A DNA stretch of 64,000 nucleotides from Moheibacter lacus (GCF_014042165.1 NZ_JACDZE010000001.1:434001-498000), one strand, 5' to 3'. Numbered from the stretch's first letter, positions 16,186-24,775 are shown. Numbers and translations are program-made. Notes: a model not told the origin generated them from the sequence alone.

Positions 16186-17343
16186 ATGCGAAAAATTTAT
16201 TTGGACAATGCTGCAACTACACCTATCCACGAGGAAGTGATAGATGAAATGGCAGATTGTATGAAAAAAACATTTGGAAATCCATCTTCCACACACGTTT
16301 TTGGACGGGAAGCAAAAGCCAAAATGGAATTGTCAAGAAAAAAAATCGCTGAAGCTTTACAAGTATCACCTGCTGAAATCGTCTTTACTTCCTGTGGAAC
16401 CGAATCCAATAATTTGATCATTCGTTCTTCTGTTGATCATTTGGGAGTCAAACGCATCATCACTTCCAATCTCGAACACAAATGTGTAAAAGAAACGAGT
16501 TTGGAAATGGGCGAATGTAGAAATGTGGAAGTTGTAAAAGTAAAAACCGATGTAAATGGATCTGTTGATTTAGAAGATTTAGAAAAAATACTTAAATCTT
16601 CCGATCAAAAAACTTTGGTGACTTTGATGCATGCCAACAATGAAATCGGAAATCTTTTGGATGTCAAAAAAGTACAGACTTTATGTGAAGAAAACGCAGC
16701 GCTATTCCATACCGATACCGTTCAAACTTTGGGTCACTACCCCATGGATTTGAGTGAATTGAAAGTAGATTTCGCATCTTGTAGTGCACATAAAATCCAT
16801 GGCCCGAAAGGAATCGGATTTGCCTACATCAAAAAATCAACCAGACTTCGCCCCCAGATTACCGGTGGAGGACAAGAACGCGGATTGCGTTCAGGGACCG
16901 AAAATGTCTATGGTGTAGTTGGGTTGGCGAAAGCATTTGAAATGGCAATTCAAGATTTGGACAAACATAAAACTCATATTGAAAGCCTAAAAAAATATAC
17001 CATTGACCAATTAAAAGCGACCATTCCTGGTGTGGAATTTAACGGACTTTCTGCCGATTTGGAAAAAAGTTTGTACACGGTTTTGAACATCCGTTTGCCG
17101 TTCAAAGATGCTTTAATCGGCTTCGAATTGGAATTAAAAGGAATAGCAGTTTCGCAAGGAAGTGCTTGCAGCTCAGGTGCAGCCAAAGTCTCTGCAGTGA
17201 TTGAATCCATTTTAACACCGGAACAAATCGAAACGACCACACCCATCCGTGTTTCTTTTAGTTGTTATAACACCAAAGAAGACATCGATGCATTGGTAGG
17301 CGTTTTGAAAAACATCTCCGAGAAACATTTGGTGCCGCATTGA
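16186..17343 (+). CDS. cysteine desulfurase (NifS/IscS family)
   Basis: 385 aa PLP enzyme that releases sulfur from cysteine as a persulfide for Fe-S clusters, tRNA thiolation or cofactors. The N-terminus YLDNAATTPIHEEV is typical. The PLP lysine lies in SCSAHKIHGPKG, and the active-site Cys in GSACSSGA belongs to the flexible loop. The short loop pattern is that of group I (NifS/IscS-like) enzymes rather than SufS. No iscU or nifU gene is adjacent, so the acceptor is unknown. The last base of its TGA is the first base of the next ATG (TGATG), so the CvpA gene is translationally coupled to it. Confidence 0.92.
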   Translation: MRKIYLDNAATTPIHEEVIDEMADCMKKTFGNPSSTHVFGREAKAKMELSRKKIAEALQVSPAEIVFTSCGTESNNLIIRSSVDHLGVKRIITSNLEHKCVKETSLEMGECRNVEVVKVKTDVNGSVDLEDLEKILKSSDQKTLVTLMHANNEIGNLLDVKKVQTLCEENAALFHTDTVQTLGHYPMDLSELKVDFASCSAHKIHGPKGIGFAYIKKSTRLRPQITGGGQERGLRSGTENVYGVVGLAKAFEMAIQDLDKHKTHIESLKKYTIDQLKATIPGVEFNGLSADLEKSLYTVLNIRLPFKDALIGFELELKGIAVSQGSACSSGAAKVSAVIESILTPEQIETTTPIRVSFSCYNTKEDIDALVGVLKNISEKHLVPH

Positions 17344-17831
17344 TGAATTATTTGGATTGGTTTTTTGTATTCATTTTAGGTTCAGGCGCAGTTTGGGGCT
17401 ACCAAAAAGGATTGATAAAAGCAATATTAGGTTTTTTAGGAATCGGATTGGCGATTTGGATCGGATTTAAATTCTCCGAATTCGCAGTGCCTTATGTCGC
17501 TGAAGTGGATTTTATTCCAATCGAATTAGTGAACCTTGTTGCTATCGTCCTTACGATCATCCTCATTTATTTCGCTGTGAAAATCATCGCAAAAATTTTG
17601 CATTCCATTACGCATACCATCGGATTGGGAATTTTCAACCGATTGGGAGGTGTAGTGTTCGGAATATTAATTAACTTATTTATGCTGGGCGCTTTGGTGT
17701 ATTATGTTTTGCCGTTTTTTGACTCGATGATCGGTTCTGAAATGATTTCACAAAGTAAATTGATGCCGTACTTACATGATGTAATCGATTTATTTAAAAT
17801 GAATTTCCATTTGGTAAAAGAATCTTTGTGA
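17343..17831 (+). CDS. CvpA family membrane protein
   Basis: 162 aa with four predicted membrane segments. The CvpA pattern is visible: LDWFFVFILGSGAVWGYQKG at the N-terminus and a later GIFNRLGGVVFGI segment that is the most conserved part of the family. In E. coli CvpA affects colicin V export and envelope homeostasis; its function elsewhere is not settled. The ATG start at 17343 is chosen over the TTG one codon upstream because it forms a TGATG overlap with the cysteine desulfurase gene. Confidence 0.88.
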   Translation: MNYLDWFFVFILGSGAVWGYQKGLIKAILGFLGIGLAIWIGFKFSEFAVPYVAEVDFIPIELVNLVAIVLTIILIYFAVKIIAKILHSITHTIGLGIFNRLGGVVFGILINLFMLGALVYYVLPFFDSMIGSEMISQSKLMPYLHDVIDLFKMNFHLVKESL

Positions 17832-17925
17832 GACTTTGAGGATTCTAAGTTTTATTGTGTTTAATTTTCCAAATAAGAAATTGTTTTAATTCTTAATCAA
17901 CCTTAGATTTTTTTTCTAGAAACCT

Positions 17926-17933
17926 TATATTTG
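17926..17933 (+). promoter_or_regulatory. -7 promoter element of the acyl-CoA dehydrogenase gene
   Basis: TATATTTG, 19 nt upstream of the ATG at 17953. Confidence 0.6.
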
Positions 17934-17952
17934 AACCACAAAAACGAACAAA

Positions 17953-19095
17953 ATGGATTTCCAATTATCAGAAGAACAGTTGATGATACAACAAGCCGCA
18001 AGAGATTTTGCGCAAAATGAATTATTACCCGGCGTAATCGAACGCGACGAACACCAGAAATTTCCGACCGAACAAATCAAAAAAATGGGCGAACTCGGAT
18101 TTCTTGGGATGATGGTCGACCCGAAATACGGAGGTGCCGGACTCGATACGATTTCCTATGTTTTGGCGATGGAAGAAATCTCCAAAGTTGATGCATCGGC
18201 TTCTGTGGTGATGTCCGTCAACAATTCATTGGTTTGTTGGGGATTGGAAAAATTTGGAACAGAAGAACAAAAAGAAAAATATTTGACCAAATTGGCGACC
18301 GGTGAACAAATCGGTGCATTTTGTTTGTCCGAGCCGGAAGCTGGTTCAGATGCAACTTCACAACGCACCACAGCGGAAGACAAAGGCGATTATTATTTGC
18401 TAAATGGAACCAAAAACTGGATCACAAACGGTGGAACGGCTTCGGTTTATTTGGTGATGGCGCAAACCGATCCGGAGAAAGGCCACAAAGGAATCAATTG
18501 TTTGATCGTGGAAAAAGGAATGGAAGGTTTCCAAGTTGGTTTGAAAGAAAATAAATTGGGAATCCGAGGTTCCGATACGCATTCCTTGATGTTTACGGAC
18601 GTAAAAGTTCCCAAAGAAAACAGAATCGGTGAGGACGGATTTGGATTTACCTTTGCGATGAAAACCTTGTCCGGCGGACGAATCGGGATTGCATCTCAAG
18701 CCTTAGGAATCGCAAGCGGCGCTTATGAATTGGCACTAAAATATTCAAAAGAAAGAAAAGCATTTGGGAAAGAAATTTCTCATCATCAAGCAATCGCTTT
18801 CAAATTGGCCGATATGGCGACCAATATCGATGCAGCTCGTCATTTATGTTTACACGCAGCTTGGTTAAAAGACCAAAAACAAAACTTCGACAAAGAAGGT
18901 GCAATGGCCAAATTATTTGCCTCAAAAACGGCGATGGATGTGACGGTAGAAGCCGTTCAAATCCACGGCGGATATGGATACGTGAAAGAGTATCATGTAG
19001 AGCGATTGATGCGCGATGCAAAAATTACGCAGATTTACGAAGGAACATCCGAAATCCAAAAAATCGTGATTTCAAGATCGGTTTTGAAGGATTAA
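17953..19095 (+). CDS. acyl-CoA dehydrogenase (short-chain/butyryl type)
   Basis: 380 aa FAD enzyme that introduces the 2,3-double bond into acyl-CoA. All signature blocks are present: FCLSEPEAGSDA and NGTKNWITNGG in the middle domain, KERKAFGKEISHHQAIAFKL, AVQIHGGYGYVKEYHVERL, and YEGTSEIQKIVISR with the catalytic Glu of the short-chain group. Length is typical. It is transcribed alone from a clear -7 box and ends in a terminator. The chain-length preference is inferred from the YEGTSEIQ context only. Confidence 0.93.
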   Translation: MDFQLSEEQLMIQQAARDFAQNELLPGVIERDEHQKFPTEQIKKMGELGFLGMMVDPKYGGAGLDTISYVLAMEEISKVDASASVVMSVNNSLVCWGLEKFGTEEQKEKYLTKLATGEQIGAFCLSEPEAGSDATSQRTTAEDKGDYYLLNGTKNWITNGGTASVYLVMAQTDPEKGHKGINCLIVEKGMEGFQVGLKENKLGIRGSDTHSLMFTDVKVPKENRIGEDGFGFTFAMKTLSGGRIGIASQALGIASGAYELALKYSKERKAFGKEISHHQAIAFKLADMATNIDAARHLCLHAAWLKDQKQNFDKEGAMAKLFASKTAMDVTVEAVQIHGGYGYVKEYHVERLMRDAKITQIYEGTSEIQKIVISRSVLKD

Positions 19096-19115
19096 TTTCG
19101 AAAAATATTAAAAAG

Positions 19116-19144
19116 AAACCATCGAGGAATCGGTGGTTTTTTTG
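19116..19144 (+). terminator. terminator after acyl-CoA dehydrogenase
   Basis: AAACCATCG / CGGTGGTTT hairpin with a T run, close to the end of the convergent PIN-domain gene. Confidence 0.75.
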
Positions 19145-19151
19145 TTATTTC

Positions 19152-19586
19152 CTATTGATTTTCTTGACTTTCTTTCCATTTTAAAAAATTCAATGGGGTC
19201 ATAACCGCAATGGAAGAATTTTGGTAATCCTTTGTGTTTCGGGTGATGATCGCATCCAAATCTTTTATGGTCAGCGCAGAAGAATATTGAATTGAATCTT
19301 CAAAATCTGAAAAATTATTTTTTAAAGCCTGAAGAATTTCTGTTTTTGTCGTTCCTACTATTTCCGTCATATTTAGTAAAGTCGCCACAACTTCCAAGGT
19401 TTTTTTATGCCCTAAAAATTTTCGAACGATGTAATAAATATTGTTGATACTTACGGCAGATAAATAGAGACTTAAAACGCCCTGTTCATTTAATTCAAAG
19501 AGTTCACTTGCCGGATTTGCGTGTGGTTCTCGATCCGTGAAAAAATCGATGACAACGTCCGAATCAATAAATAATTTAAACGCCAT
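19152..19586 (-). CDS. PIN-domain toxin of a type II toxin-antitoxin system
   Basis: 144 aa. The PIN fold is a metal-dependent RNase: the acidic residues are visible as IDSDVVIDFF at the N-terminus, a central Glu in LEVVATLL, and ALTIKDLDAIITRN towards the end with conserved Asp residues. Toxins of this type cleave RNA until neutralised by their antitoxin. It overlaps the upstream antitoxin gene by 11 nt, the normal TA arrangement with antitoxin first. The gene looks intact. Confidence 0.85.
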   Translation of the reverse strand: MAFKLFIDSDVVIDFFTDREPHANPASELFELNEQGVLSLYLSAVSINNIYYIVRKFLGHKKTLEVVATLLNMTEIVGTTKTEILQALKNNFSDFEDSIQYSSALTIKDLDAIITRNTKDYQNSSIAVMTPLNFLKWKESQENQ

Positions 19587-19830
19587 ATTTTTTGGAAAGT
19601 TCTTCGGTTAAGATTTTTTTGTAATCAAAATCTTCGTTGGAACTGATAATTCCGCGTAGTTTTTTGACATTGGGAGAAAGTTGTTTTTTTTCTATTCTTC
19701 TTCGGTCAACGGTAACCAATTTGAAATAGTTTTCCACTATTTCAGATAAACTCTGCCCTTTCTCTTTTGCGTATTCTTTTGCAATCTCGATGACTTCTTT
19801 TTCAATGGTCAATGTCAGTTTTGTATTCAT
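19576..19830 (-). CDS. DUF6364-type antitoxin
   Basis: 84 aa. The N-terminus NTKLTLTIEKEVIEIAKEYA followed by KGQSLSEIVENYF is a ribbon-helix-helix-like DNA-binding segment of the DUF6364 family, usually found next to PIN toxins. The C-terminal part, rich in Lys and acidic residues, probably wraps the toxin. The start at MNTKLTL is preferred over the alternative seven codons upstream because it matches the family and leaves the operator free. A perfect palindrome lies 30 nt upstream, so autoregulation by the TA complex is likely. Confidence 0.82.
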   Translation of the reverse strand: MNTKLTLTIEKEVIEIAKEYAKEKGQSLSEIVENYFKLVTVDRRRIEKKQLSPNVKKLRGIISSNEDFDYKKILTEELSKKYGV

Positions 19831-19859
19831 AACCAAACGCTTTGCTAACAAAGGTAGGG

Positions 19860-19902
19860 ATTTTATAACACGTGTTATAAAATATTTTTAAGCACGTGTT
19901 AG
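19860..19902. promoter_or_regulatory. TA operator: 24-bp perfect palindrome plus second half-conserved site
   Basis: ATTTTATAACAC at 19860-19871 is the exact reverse complement of 19872-19883. A second CACGTGTT core (AGCACGTGTT, 19891-19900) lies 23 bp from the first (AACACGTGTT, 19868-19877). Both are immediately upstream of the antitoxin gene. Confidence 0.7.
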
Positions 19903-19916
19903 AATTTTTTGTACAA

Positions 19917-20318
19917 TCACTCAACTACATTGCCGTTCCTTCTAAATAACATTTTTCCTTGATTTTTAATTTGATAGGAATAATTTTCAAAGCATATAGG
20001 AATTGAATCACTCCGAACACTTTGATTAAATAAAAAAATACTATCTTTTTTAATTTCAAATTTACCTTTTGATCGACACTGACAATTATATACAGTATAA
20101 GTTGAATCACGTAAAAATTTAAAATTGTAATGAAATTCCAAAGTGTCTATTCCACGAACAAGAAATATTGGCTTTTCATACAAAGGAACAGATAATTTAT
20201 TTTCATAATTTCCTACTAATTCAATTTGTGGTGCGCAAGAAAATAGTGAAAACACTACTAATATATAGTATTTAAATCTATGGACATATATGTTATTTTT
20301 CAGAAATATACTCTTCAT
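19917..20318 (-). CDS. small lipoprotein of unknown function
   Basis: 133 aa from the ATG at 20318; a TTG four codons earlier would overlap the upstream stop. A hydrophobic segment (YYILVVFSLFSC) ending at a lipobox-type Cys predicts an outer-membrane or periplasmic lipoprotein, though the positively charged region before it is unusually long. The mature part is beta-rich and polar with two Cys in CQCRSKGKF. The base composition is more AT-rich than the neighbours. I recognise no family. It follows the DinB-like gene by 8 nt, suggesting co-transcription. Confidence 0.6.
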   Translation of the reverse strand: MKSIFLKNNIYVHRFKYYILVVFSLFSCAPQIELVGNYENKLSVPLYEKPIFLVRGIDTLEFHYNFKFLRDSTYTVYNCQCRSKGKFEIKKDSIFLFNQSVRSDSIPICFENYSYQIKNQGKMLFRRNGNVVE

Positions 20319-20326
20319 TATTTTTT

Positions 20327-20788
20327 TCAAACCACCCCAAACTGCTCAAAATGATGCGTAAAATGTTTGGAATGAAAGATTTTCCATTCGTCATAAATCA
20401 ACCAATTCAAAACCGGATGCAAGGTTTTCTGCTCCGGATTTTCCGTAAAAAATGAATGAAAATCATCGATTTCAGAAGTCAGTTTGTCGATGGCAACTTC
20501 CAGATTTTCATAACGCAGCGGAAGTGGTTGATCTTCCGGAATTCCTTTGGCTTTTACGCCTTTTGGGAATTTCATATCGGTATAAATCAATTGTTGTTTA
20601 AAAGATTCTGCCGATTCCTCGCTTCTGGAAAGTGGAAAATTGAGCTTCCCAGTCGAAATTTTCATCAAGACAATCAAGTGTTCCACCATGTGTTGCGCCG
20701 TCATCACACCAAATTTGGCGGGTGTTTCCGGTGTTATTTTTTCTAATTGAGGAAGAATATCATTTTTGGATGTAAAGTTTAGCATCAT
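20327..20788 (-). CDS. DinB-like / DUF1569-type protein
   Basis: 153 aa, mostly helical, no signal peptide. It contains GVMTAQHMVEHLIVLMKIST, which resembles the DinB/DUF1569 motif with metal-binding His on a helical bundle, and a late HSKHFTHHFEQFG segment with further His residues that could complete the site. Some DinB-superfamily members are thiol transferases; a role for this one is unknown. Two adjacent Met codons start the frame. It is divergent from the Crp/Fnr regulator gene 60 nt away. Confidence 0.65.
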   Translation of the reverse strand: MMLNFTSKNDILPQLEKITPETPAKFGVMTAQHMVEHLIVLMKISTGKLNFPLSRSEESAESFKQQLIYTDMKFPKGVKAKGIPEDQPLPLRYENLEVAIDKLTSEIDDFHSFFTENPEQKTLHPVLNWLIYDEWKIFHSKHFTHHFEQFGVV

Positions 20789-20848
20789 AATTATTTTTCA
20801 AATGGAAATGTACAAAGAAAGCCGTATTTTCAACCAAAATTTAAAAAA

Positions 20849-21445
20849 ATGTTTGATGAGCTTTTGGTTTATTTAGAAGGAAAGTTGGTAGAGGTAACAC
20901 CTGAAATGAAAAATTTGATGAACGAACATTTGATTCGTCAAACGGTCAAAAAAAACCAAATTATTTTGCGTCCGGGAGAAGCTTGTCATCATACATTTTT
21001 TGTTGCCAAAGGATTGTTGCGCGCCTATACGATCGATGAAAATGGGAAAGAACATATTTTGCAATTTGCACCGGAAAATTGGTTGATATCAGATCGATCA
21101 AGTGTTTTGTTCAATGAAGTTTCGGAGCAATTTATCGATGCAGTAGAAGACTCAGAAGTGATTTTGATCGAATCCGGATTTTTTGAAAAATTAGCGGAAA
21201 TCAGTCCGAGTTTTCAGCGTTTCAATATGTTGGCGTTGAACAATCACATTCGGCATTTGCACAAACGCATCAATTTATTGATCAGCGCATCGGCAGAAGT
21301 TCGTTATATGGATTTCATCAAATTATACCCCGATATTTTGTTGCGCGTTCCCCAATTGATGGTCGCTTCTTATCTTGGCATCACACCGGAATCGCTCAGC
21401 CGTGTTCGAAAAGAATTGGCACGAAAAAACTTCAAACCCAATTGA
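20849..21445 (+). CDS. Crp/Fnr family transcriptional regulator
   Basis: 198 aa. The N-terminal ~120 residues form a cNMP-binding-type beta-roll (IILRPGEACHHTFFVAKGLL and GKEHILQFAPENW), without the N-terminal Cys cluster of Fnr and without an obvious full cAMP-binding signature. The C-terminal helix-turn-helix is PQLMVASYLGITPESLSRVR. This short form is the common Bacteroidota type. It is the first of a co-oriented run of redox-linked genes (pirins, flavin reductase, OsmC) and may control them; that link is inference from position. Confidence 0.88.
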   Translation: MFDELLVYLEGKLVEVTPEMKNLMNEHLIRQTVKKNQIILRPGEACHHTFFVAKGLLRAYTIDENGKEHILQFAPENWLISDRSSVLFNEVSEQFIDAVEDSEVILIESGFFEKLAEISPSFQRFNMLALNNHIRHLHKRINLLISASAEVRYMDFIKLYPDILLRVPQLMVASYLGITPESLSRVRKELARKNFKPN

Positions 21446-21569
21446 TTTTCATTCTTATCTTAGATCAATCCCCCACCCAATTGTTTGTTGTATTTTAATG
21501 ACATAATTAAAAGAAAATCAATAAAATACGTTCTTATCCTACATCAATTTTCAGCTGAATTTCGCATTG

Positions 21570-21577
21570 TAATTTTG
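21570..21577 (+). promoter_or_regulatory. -7 promoter element before the 116-aa protein and first pirin
   Basis: TAATTTTG, 22 nt before the ATG at 21600. A promoter here implies the unknown protein and the first pirin (18 nt gap) are one transcript. Confidence 0.5.
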
Positions 21578-21599
21578 TTGAACAAATAAGAGATAAACA

Positions 21600-21950
21600 A
21601 TGAGAAATTTAGAAGTTTTGGTCGTTATTCCTTTCCAAAAAATGCCTAAAGTTTTAAACTGGAAAGTTACCACCACAAACAATGTAGATGCAGCGATTGA
21701 AAAAATTCAAACCTCTGCTTTTAAAGTATTGGCTATTCACAACTCAATTGACGAATTGGAAAAAATAAGAGGTAAAAAGCTTGCTTATTTATTGGATTCC
21801 GATTTGGTGGTTGTCGAATTTGAAAATGCGAATGAATTGGACAGAAAAGTCAATGAAACCTATTGGAAATCAAAAAAATATTCGTCCAATTTGGTGTATC
21901 ACGATAATTCGTTTGGATTGGAATTAAACGATTTTATAAAATTCAAATAA
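21600..21950 (+). CDS. unknown cytosolic protein, 116 aa, upstream of pirin
   Basis: I do not recognise a family. The protein has no signal peptide or membrane segment. It looks like a small alpha/beta fold: LEVLVVIPFQ as a first strand, then AAIEKIQTSAFKVLAIHNSI, then KLAYLLDSDLVVVEFENAN, ending with a helix and NDFIKFK. The alternating strand/helix order recalls a receiver-like or flavodoxin-like half, but no phosphoacceptor pattern is evident. It lies 18 nt upstream of the first pirin gene behind its own -7 box, so a related stress role is plausible. Confidence 0.6.
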   Translation: MRNLEVLVVIPFQKMPKVLNWKVTTTNNVDAAIEKIQTSAFKVLAIHNSIDELEKIRGKKLAYLLDSDLVVVEFENANELDRKVNETYWKSKKYSSNLVYHDNSFGLELNDFIKFK

Positions 21951-21968
21951 AAATTTAAGAGATTAAAA

Positions 21969-22838
21969 ATGAAAACAAAAAGCATAGAAAAAATCACGAG
22001 ACCGGGAATTCCACATTTCGTAGGGGATGGATTTAGAGTACATAACTTTATTCCCGGCACACAGACGATGCAAAGGATGGATCCGTTCATCATGCTGGAT
22101 TACAATTCCAAATACAATTTCCCGCCATCCGAAATCCCAAAAGGAGTCGGCGTGCATCCGCACAAAGGATTTGAAACGGTTACCATTGCGTACAAAGGCA
22201 GAATCGAGCACGGCGACAGTTCCGGTGGTGGTGGCGTAATCGGCGAAGGCGATGTTCAATGGATGACGGCGGCTTCGGGTGTTTTGCACAAAGAATTTCA
22301 CGAAACCGAATGGAGTAAAAAAGGCGGTGAATTTCAAATGGTGCAATTATGGGTCAACCTTCCGGCAGAAGACAAAAAAGGACCGGCCAAATACCAAGCA
22401 ATTTCCAAAAACGAAATTAAAAAAGTCGAATTGAGCGAAGGTCGTGGTCAAGTACAAGTAATCGCCGGAGAATTTAATGGTGAAAAAGGTCCGGCTAGCA
22501 CATTTACTCCGATTTCTATGTACAATATAGAATTGAAAGCCGGTAAAAAATTGGAGTTGAATTTTCCTGCGAATTATACGACCGCTTTGGTTGCGATTGA
22601 AGGTGATTCTAAATTGAACGACACTGAATTACCACAGGATCATTTTGCGCTTATGGCCAATGATGGAGAAGAATTTTCTATCGAAGCAACAACCGATTCC
22701 ATCGTTTTGGTTTTAAGTGGTGAACCGATTAAGGAGCCAATTGCAGCGCATGGCCCATTTGTGATGAATACACGAGATGAATTGGTTCAAGCTTTTGAAG
22801 ATTTTAATTTGGGGAAATTCGGGTATTTAGAAGATTAA
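21969..22838 (+). CDS. pirin family protein (first copy)
   Basis: 289 aa bicupin. The N-terminal cupin carries the metal ligands of pirins: GVHPHKGFET (HxH) and GVLHKEFHE (HxE pattern). The C-terminal cupin contains SGEPIKEPIAAHGPFVMN, typical of the group. Pirins bind iron; bacterial members include quercetin 2,3-dioxygenases and redox-responsive regulators, so the reaction here is undefined. A second pirin, only distantly similar, lies 243 nt downstream. Likely co-transcribed with the 116-aa gene. Confidence 0.92.
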   Translation: MKTKSIEKITRPGIPHFVGDGFRVHNFIPGTQTMQRMDPFIMLDYNSKYNFPPSEIPKGVGVHPHKGFETVTIAYKGRIEHGDSSGGGGVIGEGDVQWMTAASGVLHKEFHETEWSKKGGEFQMVQLWVNLPAEDKKGPAKYQAISKNEIKKVELSEGRGQVQVIAGEFNGEKGPASTFTPISMYNIELKAGKKLELNFPANYTTALVAIEGDSKLNDTELPQDHFALMANDGEEFSIEATTDSIVLVLSGEPIKEPIAAHGPFVMNTRDELVQAFEDFNLGKFGYLED

Positions 22839-22942
22839 TTGTAATGGTTGTCCTGAATTCTCGGGATTTGATTCTGAATGATTAAATTTGTGAGAAAGCA
22901 TTTAACATTTTATTATCAATACTCATGAAGACCTGAAAGGAA

Positions 22943-23013
22943 ACAACAGTTTTAAAAACTGCGTTACAAACGCTGTGGAGGCAAGATGCTCGTTGCAAAC
23001 GAGCACCTGTTGT
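22943..23013. repeat. REP-like element with multiple stem-loops
   Basis: The 243-nt gap between the two pirin genes contains a compact run of hairpins. CAGTTTT-A-AAAACTG lies at 22947-22961, GCGTT-ACA-AACGC at 22961-22973, and GCTCGTT-GCA-AACGAGC at 22988-23004. An outer pair ACAACAG (22943-22949) / CTGTTGT (23007-23013) can close the set. The hairpin loops share a GTTRCAAAC sequence. This layout is that of REP/BIME-type intergenic repeats mobilised by REP-associated tyrosine transposases. Only one copy is in the window, so the repeat status is inferred. Confidence 0.5.
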
Positions 23014-23081
23014 CCAGTTGTTCAAAATCTAACGTCAATCGTAAAAACATCACAACAAAAATTGTAATTAAAAATTAAAAA

Positions 23082-23978
23082 ATGCAATCCAACGTAGGTT
23101 TAATTTTAGAAGAAAAAGCGGCAGACATCGGCAATTTTTTGGTCGGAAGATTATTGCCATTTAAAGAAAAAAGAGCCGTAGGTCCGTTTGTTTTCATCGA
23201 TCACATGGGACCGACTTGTTTGAAAGAATACCAGAATTTTGATGTTCCGCCCCACCCACACATCGGGCTTTCCACTTTGACCTATCTTTTTGAAGGCTCT
23301 ATTTTTCATCGGGATTCGATGGGAAATGCTGTGGAGATCAAACCGGGTGAAGTGAATTGGATGACTGCAGGAAAAGGTGTCGTACATTCGGAAAGAACGC
23401 CGGATTATCTGCGAAATTCACCTCAATTTTTACATGGATTTCAAATTTGGATTGGGCTTCCAAAAGCATTGGAACAAAGCGATCCGAGTTTTTTTCATAT
23501 CGATAAAGATCAAATTCCGGTTTGGGAGGAAAATGGAATTCAATTCAAATTGATCGCAGGCGAATTGACCGATAAAAAATCGCCGGTTCCAGTGCATAGT
23601 CCACTTTATTTTTTGGAGATTAAAACGAAAGAAGCACAGAAAGTTAATATTGGTCATAAATTATTTGGAGAAGTTGGGATGTATGTTTTGGACGGAACGG
23701 TAAAAATTGAAGGAAATGATTACGGCTCCAAACAATTGTTGATTGCAAAAAATGCTTCGCTTTGCGAATTTGAAACCAATGGAGAAACGACTCTGTATTT
23801 GTTTGGTGGAGAACCTTTTGAAGAAGAACGATTGATGTTTTGGAATTTCGTGAATTCAGACAAGGAAATTCTGGAAGCAGCAAAGAAAAATTGGCGAGAA
23901 CAAAATTTGGATGCTTTTCCAAAAGTTCCGGGAGATGAGGAAGAATTTGTTCCTTTTCCTGCTAAAAAATTAAATTAA
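23082..23978 (+). CDS. pirin family protein (second copy)
   Basis: 298 aa bicupin of a second pirin subgroup. The N-terminus FLVGRLLPFKEKRAVGPFVF is typical. Metal ligands are visible in PPHPHIGLSTLTYLFEG (HxH) and GKGVVHSERTP (HxE). The C-terminal cupin has LYLFGGEPFEEERLMFWNF. Spacing to the first pirin (243 nt with a REP-like element) suggests it may be transcribed separately. Biochemical activity is undefined. Confidence 0.9.
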   Translation: MQSNVGLILEEKAADIGNFLVGRLLPFKEKRAVGPFVFIDHMGPTCLKEYQNFDVPPHPHIGLSTLTYLFEGSIFHRDSMGNAVEIKPGEVNWMTAGKGVVHSERTPDYLRNSPQFLHGFQIWIGLPKALEQSDPSFFHIDKDQIPVWEENGIQFKLIAGELTDKKSPVPVHSPLYFLEIKTKEAQKVNIGHKLFGEVGMYVLDGTVKIEGNDYGSKQLLIAKNASLCEFETNGETTLYLFGGEPFEEERLMFWNFVNSDKEILEAAKKNWREQNLDAFPKVPGDEEEFVPFPAKKLN

Positions 23979-24039
23979 ATAAAAATTGAATTGGCTCAAT
24001 CTAGGAATAGTTCTTGCCAAATGTTCTAAAAAATAAACA

Positions 24040-24726
24040 ATGAAAAAATTTGCAAACCTATTTTCCATCGCTTTTCTACTCGTATTTTTATCGGCATGTT
24101 CCAATTCAAAATTGAATTCCAATTCCACTAAGATTTGGGTGAGCGGTTATAAAGTGGTAGCTTCAGCCGGTGCAGGAAAATCGATGGTTTATTTGGTGAA
24201 TAAAAATTTGGATTATAAAGAAGGGAATTGGGAGTATTTCTATGCACCGATTGATGGTTTCTCCTTTGAGGAAGGCGTTTTAAAACAAATTGAAATGACT
24301 GAAGAGAAGTTAGACCCATCAACGGTTCCAGCAGACGCTTCTTCCATCCAATATACTTTTGTGAAAGATGTTCAGGCGTTCCCAGACCCACGTTTGAAGT
24401 TGAAAGGAAAATGGGCGATATCAAAGATAAATGGCGAAACTTTTGATGAAAAAATTGAAATGCCGACCATGGAAATCGATTTCAATCAATTAGTGGTTTC
24501 CGGTAGTGATGGCTGCAATCAATACTCCGGAAAAGTCCTAGAATTGACTGCTTCAGAAATTCAAATTGGGGAGTTGGCATCCACAAAAAGAGCTTGTTTA
24601 AAAGCCGATATTTCGCATTTGTTTTATCCGGCGATGAAAGGAAAATTGACTTATGAAGAAAAAAACGGATCATTGATTTTGAAAAATGCTTCCGGAGAAT
24701 TGAATTTCATTTTGAGCTCCAAATAA
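24040..24726 (+). CDS. lipoprotein with DUF4377 and META (HslJ-like) domains
   Basis: 228 aa. The lipobox is LSAC (Cys20). The first half has the DUF4377 look (WEYFYAPIDGFSFEEGVLKQ). The second half is a META domain: KGKWAISKINGE, then VSGSDGCNQYSGKV, then LASTKRACL. The GCN-Y and final Cys are the META signature. META/HslJ domains occur in envelope proteins linked to motility, novobiocin resistance or heat stress. It sits 61 nt after the second pirin on the same strand. Confidence 0.82.
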   Translation: MKKFANLFSIAFLLVFLSACSNSKLNSNSTKIWVSGYKVVASAGAGKSMVYLVNKNLDYKEGNWEYFYAPIDGFSFEEGVLKQIEMTEEKLDPSTVPADASSIQYTFVKDVQAFPDPRLKLKGKWAISKINGETFDEKIEMPTMEIDFNQLVVSGSDGCNQYSGKVLELTASEIQIGELASTKRACLKADISHLFYPAMKGKLTYEEKNGSLILKNASGELNFILSSK

Positions 24727-24775
24727 ACCTAATTAATTGATATTCTAATCTTTATAAAAAACTAAATACTTCTAA

